A stretch of DNA of 64,000 nt from Bacteroidota bacterium (GCA_018268055.1 JAFDXF010000041.1:1-64000); one strand, 5' to 3'. Shown: positions 35,936 to 44,744, counted from the first letter of the stretch. Numbers and translations: made by a program. The notes: generated by a model not told the origin, from the sequence alone.

Positions 35936-37909
35936 ATGAAAAGAGCAATTACTTTCTTACTGACAGTTTGCTTTCTGGCTAATGCTTTTCAAGGCATAAG
36001 CCAGACTCGTCGTATTGATAGCTTGCTAAGGGAAATGAAGTCTGCCCATACGGATGTTCAAAAGTTGAAAACAGCATTGGCAATTTGCGAAGATTATAAA
36101 GCTGTTTCAAGAGACACGCTAGATTTTTATGCCTTTTACGCCAGACAGCTTGCTGAAAAAACAAACAACAAGGTACTTAAAGACCTTGCAGAGCTGGCAG
36201 TGGCAAGCGATTACCTGAGATGGGGATGGGGCGATAGTGTATTAGTAACAGTGACTCCGCTTATCAATAGAAATAAAGTCGGTAATGCTGAAGAGAGGAG
36301 TGTTTATTTTAAGGCATTACGTTTAAAAGCATTGAGCTACGGTTCCAAATCACGGTTCCAAGAAGCATTGGAAGTGTTGTATAAAATCATCAATGAAGCA
36401 GAGCAATACAAAGACACTCTTGCGCTTGGTGAAAATCTCAACACAATTGGATCTATTGCATTGGCTCGCAATAACCCGAAAGAAGCGCTGAAATGGCTTT
36501 CGAGAGTAGGCGCTTTGGAGTTAGACAGGCCTGAGTTCAAAAATATACAAGGAGCAGTTTATGTAAATATGGCAGAAGCCTATTTGCAAATGAACAAGAT
36601 TGACAGCGCCGGTTTTTTTATCAAGAAGGGTATATTAATTTTTAAAGAAACAGAAAATATGTTCAACCTAGCTATGGCTTTGCAAAAGCAGTCAGCTATT
36701 TTCATTGCAACAGGCCAACTGCATGAGGCTGAACAGTCATTGAAAGAAATGATTCAATACAGATCGGAATCCGGAGATCGAGATATGTATCTTGATGATA
36801 ATATAAGTATGATTGATTTTTATATTGAAACGAAACAAATAGACAAGGCTATTGAGTTATGCAAACAAGTGCTTGCTACCGGTAACCTGCACAACAACGA
36901 AGGTGATTCTTCTCGGGTGTTTGCCAATAATATCAATATACAATTAGAATACTTTAAGAAACTATCCCAGTGTTACAAGATAAAAGGAGATGAAAAACTT
37001 TATGCAGAAACGTTAGAAAAAATTATTAACGCTTCGGATTCTTTTTACCAGGTTAACTCTGCCGAAGCTATTGCAGAACTTCAGACAAAATATGAAGTTC
37101 AAAAAAAAGAAAATACCATCATGCAGCAAACGATGGCTATTAACCGAAAGAATTCCCGATTCTATGTATTGACAATAATAGCTGTCTTTGTAGTACTGAC
37201 ACTTGCTATTTGGTTTTTTAGTTTTAGAAAAAGGGAGAAATACAAACTACGAACCATCCTTGAGAAAGAAAAATTACTTGCTGCACAATCTGTTGCTAAG
37301 GCAGAGGAAAATGAGCGAAAACGGATCGCTGCAGATCTTCATGATAATCTCGGAACCTTTGCTGCTGCCATTCTCTCCAATTTGGACTTGATTCAACCGC
37401 TTGATGAAGCCCAATCTAAATCTGCCATCCATGAATTACGAAACAATTCACAGGCAGTAGTATCTCAGTTGCATGATACCATCTGGGCATTGAAAAAAGA
37501 TGCACTACCACTTACTTCTATAAGCGATAGAATTAAATTATTTATTCAGCGCATACAGCCAAGTTATCCGAATATATCCATCAACGTAGTAGAGAAAATT
37601 GAACAAGATGATACATTGAGCCCTGCTCATGCATTTCATCTTTTCAGAATCATACAGGAGGCGGTAAACAACTCTTTAAGACACAGCAAGGCTAAAGAAA
37701 TCATAATTGGTATCCAAAGCAATGATAAAGAATGGTCTGTAACGATTACAGATGATGGTGCAGGGATAGATATTAATAATACCAAAGGAAACGGGCTTAT
37801 CAATATGAAAGAGCGGGCAAAGGAAGCAGGAATGAAAATTGAATGGGTAGTAGGTGAAGTATCAGGTACTAAAGTAATTATATCAAAAGATACATTGGTT
37901 ACAACATAG
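35936..37909 (+). CDS. TPR-containing sensor histidine kinase, NarL/HisKA_3 type
   Basis: The 657-residue protein begins with a signal peptide (AITFLLTVCFLANAFQGISQ). A periplasmic region of TPR-like repeats spans residues ~25-380 (for example ALGENLNTIGSIALARNNPKEALKWLSRV), then a coiled-coil segment and one transmembrane helix (YVLTIIAVFVVLTLAIWFF, ~405-425). The dimerisation/phospho-acceptor motif ERKRIAADLHDNLGT puts the phosphorylated His at 469. The HATPase domain follows with the N box EAVNNSLRHSKA, the G1 box DDGAGIDI and GNGLINMKERA. It pairs with the NarL-type regulator 27 nt downstream. The signal is unknown; this TPR-kinase architecture is common in Bacteroidota. Confidence 0.92.
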   Translation: MKRAITFLLTVCFLANAFQGISQTRRIDSLLREMKSAHTDVQKLKTALAICEDYKAVSRDTLDFYAFYARQLAEKTNNKVLKDLAELAVASDYLRWGWGDSVLVTVTPLINRNKVGNAEERSVYFKALRLKALSYGSKSRFQEALEVLYKIINEAEQYKDTLALGENLNTIGSIALARNNPKEALKWLSRVGALELDRPEFKNIQGAVYVNMAEAYLQMNKIDSAGFFIKKGILIFKETENMFNLAMALQKQSAIFIATGQLHEAEQSLKEMIQYRSESGDRDMYLDDNISMIDFYIETKQIDKAIELCKQVLATGNLHNNEGDSSRVFANNINIQLEYFKKLSQCYKIKGDEKLYAETLEKIINASDSFYQVNSAEAIAELQTKYEVQKKENTIMQQTMAINRKNSRFYVLTIIAVFVVLTLAIWFFSFRKREKYKLRTILEKEKLLAAQSVAKAEENERKRIAADLHDNLGTFAAAILSNLDLIQPLDEAQSKSAIHELRNNSQAVVSQLHDTIWALKKDALPLTSISDRIKLFIQRIQPSYPNISINVVEKIEQDDTLSPAHAFHLFRIIQEAVNNSLRHSKAKEIIIGIQSNDKEWSVTITDDGAGIDINNTKGNGLINMKERAKEAGMKIEWVVGEVSGTKVIISKDTLVTT

Positions 37910-37936
37910 ATTATATGTAAAAAAACATTTCAAAAA

Positions 37937-38617
37937 ATGAGTAGTAGCACAACTTTAAATATCGCATTGGTAGAAGACAATGCCCTCAACAGAAATACTT
38001 TTTTGCAAAAGATTAATCAACTGAAAGGGTATTTTATTTTGTTCAGCGCAACAAACGGCAATGAATGTCTTGAAGAATTGAAAGGCCTCCCTCATCACCT
38101 CTTGCCAAAAATTATTTTTATGGACATTGAAATGCCTGAGCTGGATGGTATTCAAACCATCTCGCTTGCCAAGAGTTTATACCCGCAAATTCAATTCATT
38201 GTCTTGACAGTTTTTGATGATGATGAAAAAATATTTGAAGCAATACGTGCCGGCGCATCAGGTTATCTTCTGAAACACGAAAGCGCAGCAGTACTGGAAG
38301 AAGCCATGCAGAGTATTTTGAAATATGAGGGAGCACCAATGAGCCCGGCTATTGCACGAAAGGCATTGCACTTACTGAGCAGATCAAATATTTCTCTGGA
38401 AAATAAAAATGTCACAATGCCTGCTTGTATCACTGAAAGGGAAAAGGAAATACTTCAACTGATGGTTAGCGGGTGGGACTCAAAGCGAATAGCAGCAGCT
38501 TTAAAACTGAGTGTATTGACAGTACGTAAACATATATCAAATATTTATGAAAAGTTGCATGTCAACTCAAAGGCTCAAGTAATCGGCCTGGCCCATAAGC
38601 ATAATTGGACTAATTGA
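37937..38617 (+). CDS. NarL/LuxR-family response regulator
   Basis: The 226-residue protein has a receiver domain (LVEDN acidic pocket, phospho-acceptor Asp63 in IIFMDIEMPELDG, LTVF switch region, conserved Lys in LLKHES) and a C-terminal LuxR helix-turn-helix (ITEREKEILQLMVSGWDSKRIAAALKLSVLTVRKHISNIYEKL). It is the cognate regulator of the upstream kinase. The tryptophanase/tyrosine phenol-lyase genes begin 250 nt downstream behind their own promoter, so they are plausible but unproven targets. Confidence 0.94.
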   Translation: MSSSTTLNIALVEDNALNRNTFLQKINQLKGYFILFSATNGNECLEELKGLPHHLLPKIIFMDIEMPELDGIQTISLAKSLYPQIQFIVLTVFDDDEKIFEAIRAGASGYLLKHESAAVLEEAMQSILKYEGAPMSPAIARKALHLLSRSNISLENKNVTMPACITEREKEILQLMVSGWDSKRIAAALKLSVLTVRKHISNIYEKLHVNSKAQVIGLAHKHNWTN

Positions 38618-38697
38618 TCACCACCTATAAGTGTTTCAAGAAATTTGACTTTCATTTAGTAGATAAGCACTGTCTTTTTACTTTATTGACAAAAATC

Positions 38698-38730
38698 ATT
38701 GTCGAACAAATCTTTGATTCAATATATTTG
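38698..38730 (+). promoter_or_regulatory. promoter for tnaA-tpl (ATTG - 21 nt - TATATTTG)
   Basis: Perfect TAnnTTTG at 38723-38730 with an ATTG at 38698-38701 and a 21-nt spacer, close to the Bacteroidota consensus TTTG-N19-21-TAnnTTTG. Transcription should start near 38737, giving a leader of about 130 nt before the tryptophanase ATG. Confidence 0.6.
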
Positions 38731-38737
38731 CACCCTT

Positions 38738-38782
38738 ATGCCGATGCTTATTTTCAAAAACATCATTCGCAGGCCTACCTGA
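38738..38782 (+). other. 14-codon open frame in the tnaA leader, possible leader peptide
   Basis: ATG at 38738 lies 7 nt after the -7 box and encodes MPMLIFKNIIRRPT followed by TGA. Position between promoter and tnaA recalls the E. coli tnaC attenuation peptide. However, it has no Trp or Tyr codon, so the resemblance is positional plus a Pro-containing end. It may be chance. Confidence 0.2.
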
Positions 38783-38867
38783 TTTGTAGTTCACACAAAT
38801 CACTCATTTCTTATTTTATATTTTTTAATTTATTCACGCCGGTAGCAATATCGGTAAAACTTAATTT

Positions 38868-40241
38868 ATGCAAACGATTATAGAACCCTTCCGTATAAAA
38901 TCGGTGGAGCCGATTTATTTTAATACCAAAGAAGAAAGAACAGTTATTTTAGAAAAAGCCTTTTACAATCCTTTTCAGATTCCTGCACGTGATGTGCTGA
39001 TTGATTTACTCACAGATAGTGGCACCAGCGCAATGAGCAGCGCACAGTGGGCGGCCATTATGTTGGGAGATGAGTCTTATGCAGGCAGCACCAGCTTTTT
39101 CAAATTTGAAAGTGCGGTGAAGAATATTATGGGATTCCCTATTGTCATCCCTACGCATCAAGGAAGAGCAGCAGAAAAAATATTGTTTACCATTCTCGGC
39201 GGTAAAGGAAAATATTTTTTGAGTAATACGTTGTTTGATACCACAAGAGCGAACATTGAATTTTCCGGAGCCGAAGGCATTGATCTACTCTGTGCAGCAG
39301 GAAAATTGCCATCTGTACCTGCCCCATTCAAAGGGAATATGGATATTGATGCACTCAAGAACAAGATTCAAGAGTTAGGAGCAAATAATATTCCGATGGT
39401 CATCATGACGATTACCAATAACTCAGGCGGTGGTCAGCCGGTAAGTGTAGAAAACATTAAAGCTGCAAGTGCAGTTTGTAAAGAAAATAAAATTCCATTC
39501 TTTATTGATGCCTGTCGTTTCTCAGAAAATGCATATTTCATCAAAAAAAGAGAAGCGGGATATGCAGATAAAACAATAGCAGAAATAGTAGCTGAAGTTT
39601 TTTCTTATGCCGATGGCTGCACAATGAGTGCCAAGAAAGACAGCTTCGCAAATATTGGCGGTTTTCTTGCCATGCACGATAAAGAGCTGGCAACGCAATG
39701 CAGAAATCTTTTAATTATCACTGAAGGCTTTACTACTTATGGTGGTTTGGCCGGACGTGATTTAGAAGCTATTGCAGTTGGTTTGTATGAAGTAATGGAA
39801 GAGAGTTATTTGCAGTATCGCATTCGTAGTATGGAATATCTTACTGAAAAATTAATAGCAGCTGGAGTACCTGTGATGCAACCTGCAGGTGGACATGCCG
39901 TTTATTTAGATGCGAAAGCTTTTTTACCACATATACCATTACATCAGTTTCCGGGGCAGGCGTTGGTTTGTGCATTATATGAAGAAGGTGGAATCAGAAG
40001 TGTAGAAATCGGTTCATTGATGTTTGGAAAATATGATGCAGACAATCAGTTTGTTCCTGCACAAATGGAATTGGTGCGTTTGGCAGTTCCTCGTCGTGTT
40101 TACACACAAAGCCATATCGACTATGTATCCGAAGTAATTATCAATGTATTTAATAACAGAAATGAAATAAAAGGATTGGAGATTACAGAAGAAACACCGC
40201 TACTCAGACATTTTACTGCAAAACTTAAACCCGTTAAATAA
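38868..40241 (+). CDS. tnaA: tryptophanase (tryptophan indole-lyase)
   Basis: The 457-residue PLP enzyme cleaves L-tryptophan to indole, pyruvate and ammonia. The family core is clear: DLLTDSGTSAMSSAQWAAIMLGDESYAGS, PTHQGRAAE, and the PLP Lys257 in CTMSAKKDSF. Two positions separate tryptophanase from tyrosine phenol-lyase: Asp124 in LFDTTR (Asp137 in E. coli TnaA, Thr in TPL) and His448 in LLRHFTAKL (His463 in E. coli, Phe in TPL). Both are tryptophanase-type. It precedes the paralogous tyrosine phenol-lyase gene by 6 nt. No tnaB-type permease lies nearby. Confidence 0.93.
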   Translation: MQTIIEPFRIKSVEPIYFNTKEERTVILEKAFYNPFQIPARDVLIDLLTDSGTSAMSSAQWAAIMLGDESYAGSTSFFKFESAVKNIMGFPIVIPTHQGRAAEKILFTILGGKGKYFLSNTLFDTTRANIEFSGAEGIDLLCAAGKLPSVPAPFKGNMDIDALKNKIQELGANNIPMVIMTITNNSGGGQPVSVENIKAASAVCKENKIPFFIDACRFSENAYFIKKREAGYADKTIAEIVAEVFSYADGCTMSAKKDSFANIGGFLAMHDKELATQCRNLLIITEGFTTYGGLAGRDLEAIAVGLYEVMEESYLQYRIRSMEYLTEKLIAAGVPVMQPAGGHAVYLDAKAFLPHIPLHQFPGQALVCALYEEGGIRSVEIGSLMFGKYDADNQFVPAQMELVRLAVPRRVYTQSHIDYVSEVIINVFNNRNEIKGLEITEETPLLRHFTAKLKPVK

Positions 40242-40247
40242 ATTTTT

Positions 40248-41630
40248 ATGCCAAAGAATATAAAAAGAAGTTGGGCAGAACCATACAAAATGAAAATGGT
40301 GGAGCTGCTCAAAATGACTACACCTGCACAAAGAAAAAAAGCTTTGAAGGAGGCAGGCTATAATACTTTTTTATTGCGTTCTGAAGATGTGTATATTGAT
40401 TTGCTGACCGATAGTGGCACATCTGCAATGAGTGATCGCCAATGGGCAGGAATGATGATGGGTGATGAAGCGTATGCCGGCAGCCGAAATTATTATCACT
40501 TGGAAGATGTAGTAAAAAAAGTTTATGGTTATAAATATTTAGTACCTACGCATCAAGGAAGAGGTGCAGAGAATATCATTTCCAGAATCTTGATTAAGAA
40601 AGGAGATATTATTCCGGGAAATATGTATTTCACTACGACTCGTTTGCATCAAGAGTTAGCCGGAGGAAAGTTTGAAGACATCATCATAGATGAAGCACAT
40701 GATTCCGAAAATTTATTTCCATTCAAAGGCAATGTGGATTTGAATAAATTAGATAAACTGGTAAAAAAATATGGTGCTAAAAAAATACCTTATGTAAGTA
40801 TTGCTACGAGTGTAAATATGGCCGGTGGTCAGCCTATCAGTATTCAAAACCTCAAAGAATTAAGAGCTTATACAAAAAAGCACGGTATAAAAATCATTCA
40901 TGATATGACTCGTGTGGCTGAGAATGCTTACTTTATTCAGGAAAGAGAAAAAGGATATGCAAATAAATCTGTGAAAGAAATAGTAAAGGAGATTTGTGCG
41001 CTTACAGATGGCGCCACAATGAGCGCCAAGAAAGATGCTTTAGTTAATATCGGTGGCTTTCTGGCAGTGAATGATTGGGATGTGTTTGAAGAAGCAAGAA
41101 ACATGGTAGTGGTATATGAGGGTTTGCATACTTATGGCGGCCTTGCCGGAAGAGATATGGAAGCGATGGCTATTGGCATTACAGAAAGTGTGGATGATGA
41201 TCATATACGTGCTAGAGTAGGGCAGGTGCTTTATCTGGGAGAAAAAATGATGGAGTATGGAATCCCAATTGTAAAACCCATTGGCGGCCATGGAATTTTT
41301 GTAGATGCAAAAAAATTTTTACCGCATATACCACAAGATGATTTTCCGGCACAAACATTAGCAGCTGAAATTTATTTAGACTCAGGTGTTCGTACTATGG
41401 AGCGAGGTATCGTATCAGCCGGAAGAAAAGCAAATGGAGAAAATTATTATCCGAAACTGGAGTTGGTTCGCTTCACAGTGCCGCGTCGTGTTTACACCCA
41501 GGCACACATGGATGTGATTGCAGAATCAACGGCCAGAGTGTATGATCGTAGAAATAAAATAAGAGGGTTGAAAATGATTTATGAACCAAAATATCTTCGT
41601 TTTTTCCAAGCTAAGTTTGAAATAAAATAG
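40248..41630 (+). CDS. tpl: tyrosine phenol-lyase (beta-tyrosinase)
   Basis: The 460-residue PLP enzyme splits L-tyrosine to phenol, pyruvate and ammonia. It is much closer to Citrobacter-type TPL than its neighbour is: MSDRQWAGMMMGDEAYAGS, PTHQGRGAEN, GLAGRDMEAMAIG, and YEPKYLRFFQAKF at the end. The specificity residues are TPL-type: Thr129 in YFTTTRLHQ (Thr124 in Citrobacter) and Phe452 in LRFFQAKF (Phe448). The PLP Lys lies in TMSAKKDALVNIGG (~262). It follows tnaA by 6 nt and is surely cotranscribed. Family enzymes can act in reverse and show some serine/cysteine activity, so in vivo use could be broader than tyrosine breakdown. Confidence 0.92.
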   Translation: MPKNIKRSWAEPYKMKMVELLKMTTPAQRKKALKEAGYNTFLLRSEDVYIDLLTDSGTSAMSDRQWAGMMMGDEAYAGSRNYYHLEDVVKKVYGYKYLVPTHQGRGAENIISRILIKKGDIIPGNMYFTTTRLHQELAGGKFEDIIIDEAHDSENLFPFKGNVDLNKLDKLVKKYGAKKIPYVSIATSVNMAGGQPISIQNLKELRAYTKKHGIKIIHDMTRVAENAYFIQEREKGYANKSVKEIVKEICALTDGATMSAKKDALVNIGGFLAVNDWDVFEEARNMVVVYEGLHTYGGLAGRDMEAMAIGITESVDDDHIRARVGQVLYLGEKMMEYGIPIVKPIGGHGIFVDAKKFLPHIPQDDFPAQTLAAEIYLDSGVRTMERGIVSAGRKANGENYYPKLELVRFTVPRRVYTQAHMDVIAESTARVYDRRNKIRGLKMIYEPKYLRFFQAKFEIK

Positions 41631-41653
41631 ATGATTTGAGTATGTAAATGTTA

Positions 41654-42082
41654 TTACAAACTCTTTTCCATAACATAATGCGGGATGGTGATTTCAGTGA
41701 ATTCGCCTCCCGCTACTTTATATCCCATTTTTTCATAAAAGCCAAGTGCATTTTTGCGTGCATGCATGGTGAGTGTTTTATAGCCTCTATCTCTAGCAAT
41801 GTTTTCGGCAAAGTTCATCAATACTCTGCCGATGCCTTTGCCCTGAAGGTCATTAATTACAGCCATTTGACGAAGTCTTACTTTGCCATGACCTTCATCT
41901 ACGAGCATACAGCAGCCAAGCATATAATCGTCTTCAAAGGCGCCGATTAAAATGTGATGGTCTTCTGCTTCCAATTCTTCTTTTGAAAAAGTCAAGCCAA
42001 GCGGGCGGCGCAAAATATCATTGCGCAGTTGAACCATCTGCCAATATTCAGTACTGTTATGGTCCAGAATTTTAAGGGCCAT
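41654..42082 (-). CDS. GNAT-family N-acetyltransferase
   Basis: The protein (142 residues from ATG 42082) has the GNAT fold: acetyl-CoA-binding motif A in RQMAVINDLQGKGIGRVLMNFAE (Q-x-x-G-x-G), a preceding beta-strand GCCMLVDEGHGKVRL, and a C-terminal ARKNALGFYEKMGYKVAGGEF typical of small-molecule or protein acetyltransferases. The open frame extends to 42133, adding 17 hydrophobic residues that are not typical, so I use the shorter start. Acceptor unknown. It converges with the tyrosine phenol-lyase gene, 23 nt apart. Confidence 0.85.
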   Translation of the reverse strand: MALKILDHNSTEYWQMVQLRNDILRRPLGLTFSKEELEAEDHHILIGAFEDDYMLGCCMLVDEGHGKVRLRQMAVINDLQGKGIGRVLMNFAENIARDRGYKTLTMHARKNALGFYEKMGYKVAGGEFTEITIPHYVMEKSL

Positions 42083-42282
42083 TAATAAAAAATTAAAGTA
42101 TGTAATGAAGTGAATTACCCGTCCTTGCGACAAAATACAAAGAACTTACAATACGAACAACCATTTATTCGGATTATTTTGCGAAAATGACAAAAAAATT
42201 ACTTGCTTATCCCCTCAAACTCAGGGTATTATAGAAAAATGGAAAAATTACTTGTTTCCTATGCTTATTAAATCAAAAACTA

Positions 42283-42290
42283 TATTTTTG
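42283..42290 (+). promoter_or_regulatory. putative -7 promoter box (TATTTTTG) for acpP
   Basis: Perfect TAnnTTTG match 26 nt before the acpP ATG, giving a normal short leader. No convincing -33 box. Confidence 0.45.
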
Positions 42291-42316
42291 CTGCTTGTAA
42301 TCAAAACTTAAAGAAC

Positions 42317-42553
42317 ATGTCAGACATCGCATCAAGAGTAAAGAAAATCATTATCGACAAGCTGGGAGTAGATGAAGCAGAAGTAACGAATGAAGCTTCT
42401 TTTACCAATGATCTCGGCGCCGATTCGTTAGACACAGTTGAGCTTATTATGGAGTTTGAAAAAGAGTTTAATATCTCTATTCCTGATGAGCAAGCTGAAA
42501 ACATCACCACTGTTGGTCAGGCAATTTCTTACCTGGAGGAGAACGCCAAGTAA
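42317..42553 (+). CDS. acpP: AcpP, acyl carrier protein
   Basis: The 78-residue acidic protein carries the phosphopantetheine attachment motif [16 protein letters not shown]; the modified Ser is in GADSLD. It shuttles acyl chains in fatty-acid and lipid A synthesis, so it also supplies the LpxC/FabZ, LpxD and FabF enzymes in this window. fabF and rnc follow in the standard order, but a terminator hairpin and a separate promoter-like element stand between acpP and fabF, so acpP may be expressed much more highly than fabF. Confidence 0.97.
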   Translation: MSDIASRVKKIIIDKLGVDEAEVTNEASFTNDLGADSLDTVELIMEFEKEFNISIPDEQAENITTVGQAISYLEENAK

Positions 42554-42564
42554 TTAAATGTGGT

Positions 42565-42632
42565 CCCGTGTTGTAACGGGGCAATAAACTTACCGCCTTT
42601 GTTTGCAATAATTTGCATCGAAGGCGGTTTTA
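42565..42632 (+). terminator. hairpins and probable terminator after acpP
   Basis: A small hairpin CCCGT/ACGGG (42565-42580) is followed by a stem ACCGCCTT (42592-42599) / AAGGCGGT (42621-42628) ending in TTTTA. It lies 12-79 nt after the acpP stop and before a separate fabF promoter candidate. The T-run is short, so it may be a partial terminator that sets the acpP:fabF ratio. Confidence 0.6.
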
Positions 42633-42663
42633 TCTTTTAGAATTTATCTGTTATTATTGCAAA

Positions 42664-42694
42664 TTGAAAATTTGCTGAAACTGTATTAATTTAC
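42664..42694 (+). promoter_or_regulatory. weak promoter candidate for fabF (TTG - 20 nt - TAATTTAC)
   Basis: TTG at 42664-42666 and TAATTTAC at 42687-42694 match the Bacteroidota -33/-7 pattern except for the seventh base. Only 6 nt separate the box from the fabF ATG. Confidence 0.3.
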
Positions 42695-42700
42695 ACCATT

Positions 42701-43954
42701 ATGGAATTAAAAAGAGTTGTTGTAACAGGTATGGGTGCACTGACACCAATAGGTAATACTGTTGACGAGTACTGGGATGGTCTTATCAATGGAGTATCCG
42801 GTGCTGATATGATTACCTTATTTGATGCATCAAAATTTAGAACTCGTTTTGCCTGCGAGGTAAAAGGGTTTGAGCCTACTCAATTCTTAGACAGAAAAGA
42901 AGCAAGAAAAATTGACCGCTTCACTCAGTTTGCATTGGTGGTGAGCGACCAAGCAATGGCTGATGCCGGACTGAATAAAGACAATATTAACCCTGATCGT
43001 GTTGGTGTGGTTTTAGGTAGTGGCATTGGCGGCTTAATTACTTTTCAACATGAAGTAACTGACTTTGCAAGAGGAGATGGTACTCCACGATTCAATCCAT
43101 TCTTTATTCCAAAAATGATTCTGGATATAGCTGCAGGTCATGTAAGTATGCGACATAATCTGCGCGGGCCTAATTATGCAGTAACCAGTGCTTGTGCCAG
43201 CAGCAGCAATGCCATAATGGATGCATTTAATTTATTGCGATTGGGAAAAGCAGACATCATACTTACAGGAGGTAGCGAAGCGGTAATCAGTGAGGCAGGT
43301 GTAGGCGGCTTCAATGCAATGAAAGCAATGAGTGAAAGAAATGATGATCCGAAAACAGCCAGCAGGCCTTATGATAAAGACAGAGACGGCTTCGTAATGG
43401 GTGAAGCATGCGGTATTTTGGTATTGGAAGAATTGGAACATGCCAAAGCCCGCGGAGCAAAAATTTATTGCGAAGTGGTAGGCGCAGGTGCAACAGCCGA
43501 TGCGTATCATATTACTGCACCACATCCCGACGGGCTGGGTGCGAAAAATGTAATGCTCTCCGCATTGCAAGACGCAGGTATGCGAGCCGATGAAATTGAT
43601 TATATCAATACACACGGAACATCTACGCCAATTGGCGATGGTGCCGAAATAAAAGCAATTGTTCAGGTATTTGGCGATCATGCATATAAATTAAACATCA
43701 GTGCTACCAAGTCAATGACGGGGCATTGCCTCGGTGCTGCAGGCGCTATTGAAACAATAGCAAGTATTAAAGCAGTGATGCACGATATTATTCCACCTAC
43801 TATCAATCACTTTACAGATGATCCGGAACTGGATCCAAAATTGAATTTTACTTTTAATACAGCACAAAAAAGAACAGTAAGAGCAGCGCTGAGCAATACT
43901 TTTGGATTTGGTGGGCATAATGCTTGTGTGATTGTAAAAAAATATAATAGCTAA
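42701..43954 (+). CDS. fabF: FabF, 3-oxoacyl-ACP synthase II
   Basis: The 417-residue condensing enzyme elongates acyl-ACP with malonyl-ACP. The catalytic Cys is in YAVTSACASSSNAIMDAF, with the two His in NTHGTSTPIGDGAEI and SMTGHCLGAAGAIE, and the C-terminal NTFGFGGHNACVIVKK loop. The ketosynthase signature VVLGSGIGGL and GEACGILVLEELEHAKARGA are present. Length and organisation are normal. It is in the conserved acpP-fabF-rnc order of Bacteroidota. Confidence 0.97.
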   Translation: MELKRVVVTGMGALTPIGNTVDEYWDGLINGVSGADMITLFDASKFRTRFACEVKGFEPTQFLDRKEARKIDRFTQFALVVSDQAMADAGLNKDNINPDRVGVVLGSGIGGLITFQHEVTDFARGDGTPRFNPFFIPKMILDIAAGHVSMRHNLRGPNYAVTSACASSSNAIMDAFNLLRLGKADIILTGGSEAVISEAGVGGFNAMKAMSERNDDPKTASRPYDKDRDGFVMGEACGILVLEELEHAKARGAKIYCEVVGAGATADAYHITAPHPDGLGAKNVMLSALQDAGMRADEIDYINTHGTSTPIGDGAEIKAIVQVFGDHAYKLNISATKSMTGHCLGAAGAIETIASIKAVMHDIIPPTINHFTDDPELDPKLNFTFNTAQKRTVRAALSNTFGFGGHNACVIVKKYNS

Positions 43955-43997
43955 TCATTGAAGTAAGTGAACAGCAGATTTTATATACTTTAATTAA

Positions 43998-44744
43998 GTG
44001 GATATCATTAAATTTTTTTCCGGAAAGAAAGAAGGCGGCTCCGGTTTTAAAAAGGAGTTGAAAAACATTCTTGGTTTCAAACCTGCCAACCTTGCATTAT
44101 ACAAAACTGCTTTGACGCATCGCTCTATCCGCGAAGCTGCAGATGAAAATAATGAACGCTTAGAATATTTAGGAGATGCGGTATTAGGAGCAATTACTGC
44201 AGATTTTTTATTCAAGCGATATCCATACAAAGAAGAGGGCTTTCTTACCGAAATGCGTAGTAAAATGGTGAACCGACAGCAACTGAATGATATTGCCATT
44301 CGTATGGGATTGAAAAAAATTTCTTTATACAACAAAACAGATTCTTCTTTAAAAATCAGTAATATTTTTGGTAACACACTCGAATCTTTGGTAGGTGCCA
44401 TTTATTTAGATATGGGTTACAAAAAAACAGCCAAGTGGGTGTTGGACAATATTATTTTGCCGCACATGTTTTTAGATGATTTGGAAAATTTAGAAATCAA
44501 TCAGAAGAATAAACTCTATGGATGGGCAAATAAAAACGGAAAAGTATTAGAGTTCGAAACACTCGATGAAAAATTAGAAAACGGCAGAAGATTATTTACC
44601 ATAGCAGCTGTTATAGACGGAAAACAAATAGCACAAGGAAAAGCATTCAACAAAAAAGATGCATCTCAAATTGCCGCTCAGGCAGCAGTAGAAAAATTAG
44701 GCATTATCAATACGGATTCGGTAGGGGAAGACGTGGGGGAGTAG
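43998..44744 (+). CDS. rnc: RNase III
   Basis: The 248-residue double-strand-specific endoribonuclease processes rRNA precursors and structured mRNAs. The catalytic signature NERLEYLGDAVLGAITADFLF and the second acidic site NTLESLVGAIYLDMGYKKT are intact. A double-stranded RNA-binding domain occupies the C-terminal ~75 residues (NKLYGWANKNGK..., GKAFNKKDASQIAAQAAVEKLG). The start is GTG 43998, as no ATG is in frame near the conserved N terminus. The 44-nt gap from fabF suggests cotranscription. Confidence 0.95.
   Translation: MDIIKFFSGKKEGGSGFKKELKNILGFKPANLALYKTALTHRSIREAADENNERLEYLGDAVLGAITADFLFKRYPYKEEGFLTEMRSKMVNRQQLNDIAIRMGLKKISLYNKTDSSLKISNIFGNTLESLVGAIYLDMGYKKTAKWVLDNIILPHMFLDDLENLEINQKNKLYGWANKNGKVLEFETLDEKLENGRRLFTIAAVIDGKQIAQGKAFNKKDASQIAAQAAVEKLGIINTDSVGEDVGE

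Noticed and set aside
38614..38883. 89-codon frame between the response regulator and tnaA
   Set aside because: It overlaps the regulator stop and the tnaA start, contains the best promoter in the window, and its composition (Phe/His/Leu/Ser-rich) is that of an untranslated AT-rich region.
38868..41630. Two copies of tryptophanase (simple tandem duplication)
   Set aside because: The second copy carries Thr and Phe at the two positions that define tyrosine phenol-lyase and is closer to that family throughout, so the pair is functionally distinct.
43232..43681. 149-codon minus-strand frame within fabF
   Set aside because: Complete overlap with fabF coding sequence. Cys-rich nonsense composition and no independent promoter.
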